From contig NZ_VXKJ01000043.1 of assembly GCF_008693075.1 (NCBI RefSeq), forward strand, positions 1 through 64,000: a stretch of DNA of 64,000 nt. The letters are read 5' to 3'. This DNA comes from Corynebacterium phocae (GTDB taxonomy: Bacteria > Actinomycetota > Actinomycetes > Mycobacteriales > Mycobacteriaceae). The translations under genes and the position numbers were made by a program. Under the pieces are notes generated by a model, which worked only from the letters and a program-made list of their open reading frames with translations, did not search any database and had not been told where the DNA came from. Positions 8,624-16,254 of the stretch are shown here, one piece after another; within the stretch, counting starts at the first letter, position 1, and the number at the start of each line of letters is the position of its first letter.

Positions 8624-8840
8624 GACGATCTACCACTTCCCGCAATTCGGGAGATACCGGAGTACCCGGCACGACAACCACACGGACGCGGGGGCGCGGA
8701 AAAGTTTGCCGCCAATAGGGCGCGCAGCGCATAAATTCGCCCGGAGTGTAGAAATATGACGGTACTAGCGCCGTTGATAGGGCGTATTCCCTAGCGGCGC
8801 GGATATTCCTAGCTATCACGAAGACCGGATTTTTCGCCAT
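8616..8840 (-). CDS. Hypothetical phage protein (74 aa)
   Basis: ATG at 8840 has a strong ribosome site (GGAGG, 5-base spacing). The product is basic, with many Arg and a beta-rich centre (RVRVVVVPGTPVS). It overlaps the PLD-like gene by 8 bases, so both are probably translated together. I recognise no family. Confidence 0.7.
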   Translation of the reverse strand: MAKNPVFVIARNIRAAREYALSTALVPSYFYTPGEFMRCAPYWRQTFPRPRVRVVVVPGTPVSPELREVVDRLG

Positions 8841-8981
8841 GAATACCTCCTTTCCGCGCGCGCGGGCGCGATGGGGTGGATCGGGGCGCGGGGAGAGAGA
8901 CGAGTACCACCCCCCGCTCTTTTCACCATATAATTGTCTAGTGATATTTACCCCCCTACCCCCCTAGCGTGCCCACGGGGG
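8841..8981. other. Non-coding gap in the packaging region, possible cos site
   Basis: This 141-bp gap is the largest one in the head/packaging module and lies between the HNH endonuclease and the genes leading to terminase. It has a GC-rich alternating stretch (CGCGCGCGGGCGCG near 8857-8871), a run CCCCCCTACCCCCCTAG near 8951-8968 and an AT-rich patch (CATATAATTG). In many HK97-like phages the cohesive end lies between the HNH gene and small terminase. No experimental sign is available in the sequence. Confidence 0.3.
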
Positions 8982-9272
8982 CTACCAGGCGGCGCTGCGG
9001 CGGCCTAGTGGCAGGGCCGCGTCACGGTTACCACGGGAGCGGTTGCATGAGCAGTGGGACGGCCGGAGGTTGTCCCAATCAAGGGCGAGTTCCGGGTGAT
9101 TGGAGCGCGGGTAAAAGTGGTCCGGCTCGAATGAATCACGGGAGTTAGCCCGCCCGTTGTAGTCAATTGGTTGACCGCACAGCCAGCACGGTAGGTCATT
9201 GTCCTTGCAGTGGCGGAGGTATTGGGCGCGGAGCTTTTGCCCGGCGGTATGAGACCAGCGGTCACTAGCCAT
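8982..9272 (-). CDS. Phage HNH endonuclease
   Basis: ATG at 9272 is preceded by GGAGGTGA at good spacing, giving a 96-residue protein. It has two zinc-knuckle CxxC pairs (CWLCGQP and the CSCNRSRGNRD end) and the HNH core FEPDHFYPRSNHPELALDWDNLRPSHCSCN. HNH proteins placed beside terminase genes in this phage group assist large terminase in cutting the genome end. It is the first gene of the packaging block after a short non-coding stretch that contains a plausible promoter. Confidence 0.85.
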   Translation of the reverse strand: MASDRWSHTAGQKLRAQYLRHCKDNDLPCWLCGQPIDYNGRANSRDSFEPDHFYPRSNHPELALDWDNLRPSHCSCNRSRGNRDAALPLGRRSAAW

Positions 9273-9355
9273 TGCCGTCACCTCCCCGGGGCATGAAAAA
9301 GCCGCCAGTGTGCTATTCGAATCTAATCGAACGCACACGGCGGGTACTGAACGCG

Positions 9356-9361
9356 AGTATA
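9356..9361 (-). promoter_or_regulatory. Candidate -10 element for packaging/head operon
   Basis: On the minus strand TATACT lies about 84 bases upstream of the HNH start, after an AT-rich stretch (TTAATCAAACAATGTAA). The -35 region is weak. It sits at the junction between early and late gene blocks, where a late promoter would be expected. Only the motif and position support it. Confidence 0.3.
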
Positions 9362-9405
9362 CACTATGCCGTTACATTGTTTGATTAATGCAGGCCACGG
9401 CGTGT

Positions 9406-9999
9406 TTATTGCGGGGTATCTTTTTCGGTTGGTTCACCGCGCAGGTATGCCAGAACTTGGCTTGCGCGGTAGAGGTTGCGCGCCCCGCCGGGTCGGGAAT
9501 CAATGACACCACGGAATACTAGTTGTCTTAGTTGCCCGGGGGTTACGCGAAACCCGTAAGCTGCGGCGGCGGCTACGATATGCCCGGCGGGCCTCCACGG
9601 TTCAGAACCTAGTTTCAGCGGCGCGTCCGGGTTGAGTAGCTTGTCCAGTTTCTTGATTTGATAGCGGAGTTCATCGACTAGCCCGGCTACGTATTCTTCT
9701 TCCAGCTCGGCAAGCCCGGCGGAGTGGAACGACAGCCAAGCAAGCAGCGGCTCCCAGTTTTTCGGAATTATGCGCGCCGGGGTGATGAATCGTTTTGCGT
9801 CACAGACGAATTCAAACAGGCGCAGCTCGAGCTCAACGGTGAGGTTCATTACATCATCGCGCCCGGGGGAAGACGGGCCGAGTCGCCCGCTGGTATTCAT
9901 GGGACGTTCCGCGCGGGCTGCGCCTACGGTTTTTAGTGATTCAGCGAGCGTAAACCGCACCTCCAACTTTCGAACCAGCGTTCTAATGGTTTGTTCCAT
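9406..9999 (-). CDS. Hypothetical phage protein with C-terminal DNA-binding-like region
   Basis: The 197-residue product starts at ATG 9999 after GTAGGAATTC. The middle is helical (LAWLSFHSAGLAELEEEYVAG, DELRYQIKKLDKLL). The C-terminal third (HIVAAAAAYGFRVTPGQLRQLVFRGVIDSR ... RASQVLAYLRG) resembles a winged-helix or excisionase-like reading head. It follows RusA by 10 bases. Similar proteins precede HNH/terminase genes in actinophages and may be regulators of late transcription, but that is inference. Confidence 0.6.
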   Translation of the reverse strand: MEQTIRTLVRKLEVRFTLAESLKTVGAARAERPMNTSGRLGPSSPGRDDVMNLTVELELRLFEFVCDAKRFITPARIIPKNWEPLLAWLSFHSAGLAELEEEYVAGLVDELRYQIKKLDKLLNPDAPLKLGSEPWRPAGHIVAAAAAYGFRVTPGQLRQLVFRGVIDSRPGGARNLYRASQVLAYLRGEPTEKDTPQ

Positions 10000-10009
10000 G
10001 AATTCCTAC

Positions 10010-10441
10010 TTACGGGGTTTCAGTAGCGCGGGTGATGATTATCCGCGCGCCGGGCTTTTCGGATAGGCGGGCGCGCCTTTTGCGGACGTGGACATCAACT
10101 AGCAGACAATCATCAGCTATCACAATATCGGTTACCGCGTCACAGATTGCACGCAAGAGTTTATCCACGTCCGGCTTGACAATATGCCAGCCGCCGGGGT
10201 CGGGTTCACGCTTGCGGGCGGGCATGATGAATTCAACACGCAGCCACAGCGGGCCGGTTAATGGCGGTTGTCTTTTCCGGTAGTGGCGGGCTTTAAGCGC
10301 CACGGCCTGCCGCCACGACTTGACGTACTTGGACGATTCCACCATTCGCCCGCCGCCAATGTGACGCTTTGAGCCTTGCGGGCGCGGAACACCGGGAACG
10401 AAAATATCCAATTCCACAACCGGGCTAGTAGTCATTTTCAT
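10010..10441 (-). CDS. RusA-like Holliday junction resolvase
   Basis: The product (143 aa from ATG 10441; ATG 10435 also possible) shows the RusA pattern: N-terminal ELDIFVPGVPRPQGSKRH, then RVEFIMPARKREPDP and the catalytic cluster KPDVDKLLRAICDAVTDIVIADD with Asp residues that bind metal. RusA cleaves branched DNA made during phage recombination and replication before packaging. It overlaps the preceding gene by 17 bases. Confidence 0.88.
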   Translation of the reverse strand: MKMTTSPVVELDIFVPGVPRPQGSKRHIGGGRMVESSKYVKSWRQAVALKARHYRKRQPPLTGPLWLRVEFIMPARKREPDPGGWHIVKPDVDKLLRAICDAVTDIVIADDCLLVDVHVRKRRARLSEKPGARIIITRATETP

Positions 10442-10769
10442 CAGCTCCGGAGTTGCGCCGGGATTCAAGCACACCGAGGTGGTCACCTAAGAATTCCATG
10501 AGCACGTCTATGTCATGTTCCGGGGTGATTACGGCCTCCACATCGCAAAGAGAGTAGTAATTAATCCCTATTCGAGCATGCCCATCTTTGTAAGCCCACA
10601 TTCTCACGTGGTCATAAGAGGCGGCCCAATAAAATTCAGCGACCCGGACGGGCTGGGATAGCGTGTAGTTCAAGTGCCGGTGTTGCACGAGTTCGTCCAG
10701 GCGGCGGATTAATTCACGGTGCCACGGGGTGAGCCACTCGGGGCGAGTTGCGGTAGCAAATCTTGACAT
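10425..10769 (-). CDS. Hypothetical phage protein (114 aa)
   Basis: Starts at ATG 10769 overlapping the stop codon of the gene before (TGATG). The sequence is rich in Trp, Tyr and His (PVRVAEFYWAASYDHVRMWAYKD) with an acidic C-terminus (GADENDY). No family is recognised. The overlaps on both sides show it belongs to the early replication/recombination operon. Confidence 0.65.
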   Translation of the reverse strand: MSRFATATRPEWLTPWHRELIRRLDELVQHRHLNYTLSQPVRVAEFYWAASYDHVRMWAYKDGHARIGINYYSLCDVEAVITPEHDIDVLMEFLGDHLGVLESRRNSGADENDY

Positions 10770-11113
10770 CAGGCAGCACCTTTTTCGCGCAGGATTTCTT
10801 CAACCGTGGCCATAACCATTTCTGCGTTTTCCGGGGTGGGTTCAAAAAATTCTTCGTATTCCCGGCGGGGCGGGTTGCTACGCGTGTCGATTGCAGCGCG
10901 CGCTAGGGCGGGAATGAGTTGGTCGGAGCTTGTGACAGATACGCGGTAACCGGGTGTTTTGAGGTTCACGCAGCTCCTGAATTTCCATAGTTGCACTTCG
11001 ACTTTTGGGCGGTAACGTGTTCCGACTTCGGTTATTCCCGTGATTTCTTGTAGTCGGGTGGCGGCGATTTCTAGCACCTTGCGGCGTTGCTTTTCTACGG
11101 CGGGGTGTTTCAT
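10769..11113 (-). CDS. Hypothetical phage protein (114 aa)
   Basis: ATG 11113 is preceded by AAAAGGAAACC. The 114-residue product is mixed alpha/beta and charged, with an Arg-rich PPRREYEEFFEPTPENAEMV segment. No signal peptide or membrane span is seen and I recognise no family. It sits between the replication protein and RusA genes. Confidence 0.65.
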   Translation of the reverse strand: MKHPAVEKQRRKVLEIAATRLQEITGITEVGTRYRPKVEVQLWKFRSCVNLKTPGYRVSVTSSDQLIPALARAAIDTRSNPPRREYEEFFEPTPENAEMVMATVEEILREKGAA

Positions 11114-11128
11114 GGTTTCCTTTTCGGG

Positions 11129-12052
11129 TTAGAACGGCGGCTCATCGTTGCTTGCTGGCCGTTTAAGCGGTTTGTTTGGTTGTTCCGGGGCGGGTAGGCC
11201 GAGGGCGGCTGTTGAGGGCGCTGCGGGGGCGCTGGGCGCTATTTTGGGGTTGTTGTGGTTGCACCGGCGGGCTACATTCGTGCCGACTTCGTAGGCAAGG
11301 CCGTTGGAATCACAGTCCGGGCAGGAATCAATCAGGGCTCGGCGGCGGGCTTTTTCGGTTTCTTCCGCGAGGGCGGCGGATTGTTCAGATTCCAGCCGGA
11401 GGGTTTGGCAGGCCCGGCAAGGGGGAATCTTGTCCGGCGGGGTATTGATATGCCGGGGGCAAGCCACCCGGCTGGCGTTAGCCGCCGGAGTGGAAAAAAA
11501 TTCAGGAGGGGAGTTATCCACAGCCTGTGGATAACCCAGTTGGTTACTACTACCGTAACCCCCCTCCCCTGTTCCCCTGTTCCCCTGTTCCCCTGTTCCA
11601 GTACCCGGGACTTCGGAGGGTTCCCCCGAGTGTTCGGAGTTTTCCCCCGAGTCCTCGGCGGGTTCCCCCGATTCATCTATGACCTGCCAGTTTATCGGAG
11701 AAACCAGCACGCCATCATCAGGCGAGGGGTACTTAGACCCCTTAGAGCGCTTATCCACCTTTTGGTGCTTTTCCCACGACGGGATCGCGTAATAATGCCG
11801 CCCCGCAACCGTGTAAAACTTCACTCCGAGGACACGGCGGATTCCATCGAGTCCTCGGCGGAACCCCCCGACACTAATTTCATCATCATTCGGGAACACG
11901 AAACCAAGCAATTCCCGGGGTTCACACGTACCCCGGCCATAATCGTCCGCCCAATTCCACATAGCGATAAACAGCAACCGCCACTCAAAAGGCAGCCGCG
12001 CGACATCAGGGGAAGACCAAAATTCCGGCTTTATTGTTCGAATCCTTGGCAT
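11129..12052 (-). CDS. Phage replication protein (initiator/replisome-organiser-like) with an SSB-type C-terminal tip
   Basis: The N-terminus (PRIRTIKPEFWSSPDVARLP, LLFIAMWNWADDYGRG, RRVLGVKFYTVAGRHYYAIPSW, KHQKVDKRSKGSKYPSP) is the winged-helix start typical of phage replication proteins. The middle (about 125-175) is low complexity, with SGEPAEDSGENSEHSGEP and a Gly/Thr/Glu-rich part encoded by an 8-bp tandem repeat. The last third has Cys pairs (CPRHI, CRAC; CPDC, RRCNH) that could bind zinc. The final residues NDEPPF are identical to the C-terminal tip of the prophage SSB, which in bacteria docks replication and repair partners. Confidence 0.75.
   Translation of the reverse strand: MPRIRTIKPEFWSSPDVARLPFEWRLLFIAMWNWADDYGRGTCEPRELLGFVFPNDDEISVGGFRRGLDGIRRVLGVKFYTVAGRHYYAIPSWEKHQKVDKRSKGSKYPSPDDGVLVSPINWQVIDESGEPAEDSGENSEHSGEPSEVPGTGTGEQGNRGTGEGGYGSSNQLGYPQAVDNSPPEFFSTPAANASRVACPRHINTPPDKIPPCRACQTLRLESEQSAALAEETEKARRRALIDSCPDCDSNGLAYEVGTNVARRCNHNNPKIAPSAPAAPSTAALGLPAPEQPNKPLKRPASNDEPPF
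11566..11597. repeat. Four perfect 8-bp tandem repeats (CCCCTGTT) inside the replication gene
   Basis: The unit CCCCTGTT (plus strand) is repeated four times head to tail. Eight is not a multiple of three, so gain or loss of one unit shifts the frame and would remove the zinc-like region and the DEPPF tip. Confidence 0.9.
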
Positions 12053-12061
12053 GAGGGGTCA

Positions 12062-12277
12062 CTAACTTTCAGTATTGGCGGGGCGTTCCAGGGAAATAAG
12101 AAGACTAATGAGCGCGTCCACTAAAGACGGCGGGGTATATTGCAGGCCGCAGGCACGAAGATAATTTCTCATAGCGTCATGTTGCGCCGCAGAATGTTCA
12201 AATTGTCTACACATATTGGTAAGAGGTATTGGCCCCCTGCGCCCGCAGAAACGAACGCAGGGGGAAACCATCATCAC
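12062..12277 (-). CDS. Hypothetical small phage protein
   Basis: The frame overlaps the stop codon of the upstream gene (GTGATGATG), so coupled initiation is likely and gives 70-71 residues; a later ATG at 12214 would give 50. The C-terminal half (MRNYLRACGLQYTPPSLVDALISLLISLE) is more protein-like than the start. No family is recognised. Confidence 0.45.
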   Translation of the reverse strand: MMMVSPCVRFCGRRGPIPLTNMCRQFEHSAAQHDAMRNYLRACGLQYTPPSLVDALISLLISLERPANTES

Positions 12278-12492
12278 AGCCGGGCGGCAACTTCACGCAC
12301 GACATCACGCCCAACACGGCGCTCCACATCCACTCGGCGCGGATACATTCGACACACCCAATCACGCTGCGCCGGAGTAAGCTCCACCCCGGCAACATCA
12401 GCGAATTCCAGCAGGGTATCCGAATCCAAGTCGCGGGTTGCCCCGCGCGCAGCACGGGCCAGCGCCACGGCGCGCGAATCAAGTTTCAACAT
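12274..12492 (-). CDS. Hypothetical phage protein (72 aa)
   Basis: ATG 12492 follows AGGAAG at proper spacing. The product is helical and Arg-rich (RAVALARAARGATRDLD, CRMYPRRVDVERRVGRDVVREVAARL) with a LTPAQRDWV segment; it may bind DNA, but I recognise no family. It lies 14 bases after the SSB gene. Confidence 0.65.
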   Translation of the reverse strand: MLKLDSRAVALARAARGATRDLDSDTLLEFADVAGVELTPAQRDWVCRMYPRRVDVERRVGRDVVREVAARL

Positions 12493-12506
12493 ATCGAACT
12501 TCCTTT

Positions 12507-13007
12507 CTAAAACGGGGGTTCATCATTGGCGGCACCAAAGCCACCACGCGAACCACCCTGCTGCTGTTGTTGTTGGTTGTTGTTGTCGTTGTTGTCCGGC
12601 CACGGGCCACCGGAACCACCACCCGGCGGAGTATCACGCTGCTCCAAAGAGCGCAGCGACAGCCACACACCCTGGGCGGTAAATTCCAACTTGGAACGAT
12701 TTTCACCCGACTGGGTTTGCCAACGCCGGGTTTGAAAAAAGCCATGAACCGCAATTAAATCGCCCTTAGCAAGATTGGACATACACCAATCCGTCCACGG
12801 CACCATGTTGTTATTGCGGGAATCATCCCACACCGCAACATCCACAAACTGCTCCCGGGTAGTAACCCATTGCCGGGCGTTTTCATCGTATTTTTTCGCA
12901 GACTGCGCGATACAAAAATTCACCACTTTCGTATCACTATTCGGCAGGAACCTAAGCTCCGGATCGCGCGTCAACCGGCCGGAACGAAATTCATAATCAA
13001 TCGCCAC
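12507..13007 (-). CDS. ssb: Single-stranded DNA-binding protein (phage)
   Basis: The OB-fold spans about residues 1-115 (GRLTRDPELRFLPNSDTKV, WVTTREQFVDVAVWDD, KGDLIAVHGFFQTRRW). It is followed by a flexible Gly/Asn/Gln-rich linker with a poly-Gln run and the acidic tip NDEPPF that binds partner proteins. Length 166 is usual. The start codon is GTG at 13007, overlapping the upstream stop (TAGTG). It stands next to the RecT/YqaJ pair, consistent with a role in phage recombination and replication. Confidence 0.93.
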   Translation of the reverse strand: MAIDYEFRSGRLTRDPELRFLPNSDTKVVNFCIAQSAKKYDENARQWVTTREQFVDVAVWDDSRNNNMVPWTDWCMSNLAKGDLIAVHGFFQTRRWQTQSGENRSKLEFTAQGVWLSLRSLEQRDTPPGGGSGGPWPDNNDNNNQQQQQQGGSRGGFGAANDEPPF

Positions 13008-13312
13008 TAGGTATCCTCCCGTTCTTCCCGGCCCGCCCGCAGCAGCGCAACGTATTCGCAGAACGTAGACATCGCCAACTCGCGCTGGTCCGGTGAAAGA
13101 TCATCCAGGAAACAGGCGAATGAAGACGCGTAAGCCATGAGCAGCTGACTGGAGCTAAGCTCCGGCCCAATCAATTGAACCGCAGTTTCCGCGCACGCAT
13201 AACCCTTATCCTCATGGACGTGGCCAACAATGGCCAGGGCGAAATCCTCCTCCACATCATCACCACTTCCGGAAAATTTTGCCAAAAATTTCAGCAAATT
13301 ATTCATTTTCAT
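13007..13312 (-). CDS. Hypothetical phage protein (101 aa)
   Basis: The start is placed at ATG 13312 (ATG 13306 is equally possible) because it overlaps the end of recT. The product is acidic (DDVEEDFALAIVGHVHEDKG) with helical segments and a Leu-rich SSQLLMAYASSFACFLDDLSPDQ. No family is recognised. Overlaps with recT and ssb place it in the same operon. Confidence 0.6.
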   Translation of the reverse strand: MKMNNLLKFLAKFSGSGDDVEEDFALAIVGHVHEDKGYACAETAVQLIGPELSSSQLLMAYASSFACFLDDLSPDQRELAMSTFCEYVALLRAGREEREDT

Positions 13313-14240
13313 CACCCAACTTCTTCCACATTTCTCGGGCCTTTTCTTCCACCACGGCCAGCTCTTCCGGCTGGAATTCATCAGAGCCGCGCACGGCCTC
13401 CACGTATTCACCAACTTCTTCCCGGCTAGTGAAACCAGCCAGCCCGGCAAGGGCCTCCTGGACTAGCGGGGAGGATTCCGGGCTAGGCAACGCCGCCGGT
13501 TCCGGGGTTTCTTCACGCCCGAAAGCCGCGTCAAACCCGGCCGCGCCCAACGCCGGTTTATCCCGGCGCGTTGCAGTAGCCTGCACGCGCGGCGCGGATT
13601 GAGCCATTTCAGCGTCCACGTAGATACCCGCCGCCAAGTGGCACACATTGCGGATTGCTTGCGCCGTAGCACATTTCGCCAGCATTGTCGGGCCTAGCTT
13701 GTCCCACATAGCGGTAGGCTCGCCGTTCTTCTTGGTTTGGCAAAATTCCGACCACGTTGCGATACCCGTACCGACTGATTCACCGACACGAACATCAATC
13801 ATCACAGCCTCGGGGTGAGGTCCTACCTTTTTAGGCCAAAACGGGTATTCGTTGCCGTCCGAATCGAAGAACCGGGGCGCACCAATCATGTGCGCAACGC
13901 CCTTAGATTCAGCAAAGCGGAACAGCACCCGCTTGAAACCATCAATGCCGGTTTGCACAGACCACTTGGTCTCCCAGCGCTCCGGTTCACCCCGGTAACC
14001 ACCGGTCTTGGTTTTCCGCCCAATCAGGTAAATTTCTTTCAAGAAAGGATCCAGCCCGGTACGTTGAGCGACTTCGAACAACATTGCCAAATCACCATCA
14101 CTAGCCTCGTCCAGCCCGCCGAGGGCGCGGAGCCTATCGCGTTCCGCCGGGGTGAAATCAGATTCAGCGCCCGCGCGATACACGCCCCTATCTTCCTCAG
14201 TTCCCACCAAATCCTGGTTTTCTGGGATATTTTCAGACAT
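13299..14240 (-). CDS. Phage recombination protein Bet (RecT family)
   Basis: A single-strand annealing protein that pairs with the exonuclease encoded upstream. The core (about 30-215) shows LRALGGLDEASDGDLAMLFEVAQRTGLDPFLKEIYLI, the RecT/Bet hallmark, followed by VQTGIDGFKRVLFRFAES and MLAKCATAQAIRNVCH. The C-terminal 90 residues are variable and acidic. The length of 313 is normal. A hypothetical gene overlaps its stop codon and ssb comes next. Confidence 0.9.
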   Translation of the reverse strand: MSENIPENQDLVGTEEDRGVYRAGAESDFTPAERDRLRALGGLDEASDGDLAMLFEVAQRTGLDPFLKEIYLIGRKTKTGGYRGEPERWETKWSVQTGIDGFKRVLFRFAESKGVAHMIGAPRFFDSDGNEYPFWPKKVGPHPEAVMIDVRVGESVGTGIATWSEFCQTKKNGEPTAMWDKLGPTMLAKCATAQAIRNVCHLAAGIYVDAEMAQSAPRVQATATRRDKPALGAAGFDAAFGREETPEPAALPSPESSPLVQEALAGLAGFTSREEVGEYVEAVRGSDEFQPEELAVVEEKAREMWKKLGDENE

Positions 14241-14330
14241 ACATACTTCCTTTTCTAGTAATCCGCGCCGCCCCTTGCGGTAGCGCGGGAGAGATACAAC
14301 GAACGCCGCCGGGGCAAACCCCGGCGACCA

Positions 14331-14537
14331 CTACGCGTTAGGATCGGGGTCTTCTAGCGCGACATCAATTTCTATAGACAGTGCCGAAATCACGCGCGCC
14401 GCCTCCTCCGGAGTAAGCAAGACTTCCGTTTCACTACAAGAAATCGCATTTTCCGTTTCAATACGCAGCGCCACCTCCCGGGGTGGATTGTGATTCACGT
14501 ACACATCAGCTCCACCTAAGCGAATACGCGACATCAT
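14331..14537 (-). CDS. Hypothetical phage protein (68 aa)
   Basis: The start overlaps the stop of the preceding gene (ATGATG at 14537). The small acidic protein is mainly beta then alpha (ADVYVNHNPPREVALRIE; LLTPEEAARVISALSIEID). No family is recognised. The 90 bases between it and recT contain only an inverted-repeat-like stretch around 14306-14327 and the recT ribosome site. Confidence 0.6.
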   Translation of the reverse strand: MMSRIRLGGADVYVNHNPPREVALRIETENAISCSETEVLLTPEEAARVISALSIEIDVALEDPDPNA

Positions 14538-14743
14538 GCACCCGCCATTTCAGCGAGGGCGCTACAGTAGTGAGCCAAGCCCGGCGGCGGGAGAATCAGC
14601 AACCCGTACAGGGCTATACCGACTAACATTCCGAAGATGAAAATCAGCACATCAAAGCGGGCGCGTTTAGCTAGCTGGTCTTGCAGGCGGGCTACGCGCA
14701 GGTCCGGGGCCGCGCGGCGGGCGGGACGTTTAGAAATCATCAT
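14534..14743 (-). CDS. Small phage membrane protein (69 aa)
   Basis: An Arg-rich cytoplasmic start (KRPARRAAPDLRVARLQDQLAKRARF) is followed by one hydrophobic span, VLIFIFGMLVGIALYGLLI, and a short tail. By the positive-inside rule the N-terminus faces the cytoplasm. Overlapping start and stop codons tie it to its neighbours. The function is unknown. Confidence 0.6.
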   Translation of the reverse strand: MMISKRPARRAAPDLRVARLQDQLAKRARFDVLIFIFGMLVGIALYGLLILPPPGLAHYCSALAEMAGA

Positions 14744-15188
14744 CCACCCCCGGCTGCTCCGGAATCTTCACGCCAGTTCCGCGCAGCGCGTCCATGAGAT
14801 TGTCCAGAACTATGGTGCAATCAAAATCATCAGAAAGTTCCGGCCGCCGATACGAGTACTCCCAGAGCAGGCAATCAACAATGAGGTCGAGGTCCCCTTT
14901 TTTCCAGAGACCTAGACTAATCCGGTAGTGCCCCGCGTCCGTGGCAGACAAAGCCACGAAAACCGGCGGCATATCTTCCGGGAAAAGCCAGGTGTACTGG
15001 ACGGCCCAGGAATCAAGCTCCGGATTTCCCGAGGTCTTAACCACGCCCTTAGATTCCTTATCCAGCCACAGCCCGGCGGCCTCTTTAGGCGAATTATTTT
15101 TCAGCAAGCGACAAATTTTCCGCGCCACAACATCAGCGTGAATATTTTCCCGATACGTAGGCTCTAGCCAACGCCAAATCATATCCAT
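14730..15188 (-). CDS. Hypothetical phage protein (152 aa)
   Basis: ATG 15188 overlaps the exonuclease stop (TAATG) and follows GGAGGGG. The sequence has an acidic, Trp-containing fold with a C-terminal DDF; LARVED-like catalytic signatures are absent. It contains FALSATDAGHYRISLG-like beta strands (actual VALSATDAGHYRISLGLWKKGD). No family is recognised; its position between exonuclease and RecT genes suggests a recombination-linked role. Confidence 0.6.
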   Translation of the reverse strand: MDMIWRWLEPTYRENIHADVVARKICRLLKNNSPKEAAGLWLDKESKGVVKTSGNPELDSWAVQYTWLFPEDMPPVFVALSATDAGHYRISLGLWKKGDLDLIVDCLLWEYSYRRPELSDDFDCTIVLDNLMDALRGTGVKIPEQPGVDDDF

Positions 15189-16114
15189 TAGGAATCCCCT
15201 CCCAAATCAGCTTTCTTATTGACCTGGACGTAAGGCGTTCCGCCCTTGCGCGCCCGCCGGTCCGCGAGCTTGACATCACCGACTAGTAGTAGCCGCGCGT
15301 CTTCCATGATTTCGGCAATTTCGATTTTGGCTTGACGGGCAACCGCTTTCGCCTCGTCTTCCCCGGTAATCGAGTCCAGCCAAGCAACCCCCTGTTGCAG
15401 CGGGACGGTAACAGATTTTTCCCGATCAATTTCCGGGTGCAAGCCGCGCAAAGTTTCGTACGAAGAAACCGAGTTGTCTAGCTCCGGCGGGATACCTTTT
15501 TCCAGGGAGTCATACATTTCAGCAAGTTTTTCCACCATGATGTCAAACCGCTCCGGAGACCAATCAACATCATGGATTTCAGGGAAACCATGCGGGCCTA
15601 GCACAACCACGCTCGCCTGGTGGATACCCGACACGCCCATTTGGAAAAGAACCTGCTCGTAGTAGTCCAGCGGAACGGCGTTATCTTCCCCCGGGTAACC
15701 CCAGGAATCAAGGGTTTGGGCGGTTTTACATTCAACAATCCAGAACCGGTCCGGGCTTGTAGGTCCGGCTTTTCGATTCAGCGCGCGCCTATCGAGGGTG
15801 ACCAAATTCGGGAACGGGAGGTCGGTATTTCGGTAGGCAATTTCCGTCTTGCCACCATTTCCGGCGGCGTTGAGCAGCCAGCCGGGGTTCTTGAACTTCC
15901 ACCACTCGGCCAGGGACAGTTCCGCAGCATGGCCCCAGGCGAATAGGTCTTCGTCAAATTCTGGGGGTTCAACGTTTCCGGCCATTTCATGCCAGCAAGA
16001 AAATTGTGACGTGAACCGCGAATGACCCAGCAAGGGGGCAACTTTTGACGCGGTAATCATGGAACGCCACTCCGGGCTACCCGGGCGCGGCGCGTTCCTG
16101 ACGAGTTCGATCAT
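15188..16114 (-). CDS. YqaJ-family (lambda-exonuclease-like) recombinase
   Basis: The N-terminus PGSPEWRSMITASKVAPLLGHS, the central W/E region FAWGHAAELSLAEWW and the catalytic FWIVECKTAQTLD (Glu-x-Lys) with a preceding Asp in LVTLDRRALN form the YqaJ nuclease core. These enzymes degrade one strand of double-stranded DNA ends so that RecT can anneal the other; the RecT gene follows two genes later. Length 308 is typical. The start overlaps the upstream stop (ATGA). Confidence 0.9.
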   Translation of the reverse strand: MIELVRNAPRPGSPEWRSMITASKVAPLLGHSRFTSQFSCWHEMAGNVEPPEFDEDLFAWGHAAELSLAEWWKFKNPGWLLNAAGNGGKTEIAYRNTDLPFPNLVTLDRRALNRKAGPTSPDRFWIVECKTAQTLDSWGYPGEDNAVPLDYYEQVLFQMGVSGIHQASVVVLGPHGFPEIHDVDWSPERFDIMVEKLAEMYDSLEKGIPPELDNSVSSYETLRGLHPEIDREKSVTVPLQQGVAWLDSITGEDEAKAVARQAKIEIAEIMEDARLLLVGDVKLADRRARKGGTPYVQVNKKADLGGDS

Positions 16115-16254
16115 TGGAGGTACCTTTCAAGGGTTGCGGGCTTGAGGCCCATGGATTTGGATAGGCGGGACAGGATGAAAGCCTGCCGGTACCCGAGGGC
16201 GCGAAAATGCCGGTATTCTTCGCGCACGATTTGTTTCACCGAGACCCGGGCCAT
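16111..16254 (-). CDS. Very small phage protein (47 aa)
   Basis: Translation from ATG 16254 gives MARVSVKQIVREEYRHFRAL and then about 27 more residues ending LKPATLERYLQ. The start overlaps the upstream stop by one base (TAATG) and the stop overlaps the exonuclease start (ATGA), strong signs of a real coupled gene. The product is basic and looks like a helix-turn-helix fragment (FILSRLSKSMGLKPATLERYL), so it may bind DNA. Confidence 0.65.
   Translation of the reverse strand: MARVSVKQIVREEYRHFRALGYRQAFILSRLSKSMGLKPATLERYLQ

Noticed and set aside
11255..12124. A 289-residue open frame on the plus strand
   Set aside because: It runs antisense through the replication protein and lacks a ribosome site. 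It arises from the G+C-rich codon bias of the minus-strand gene.
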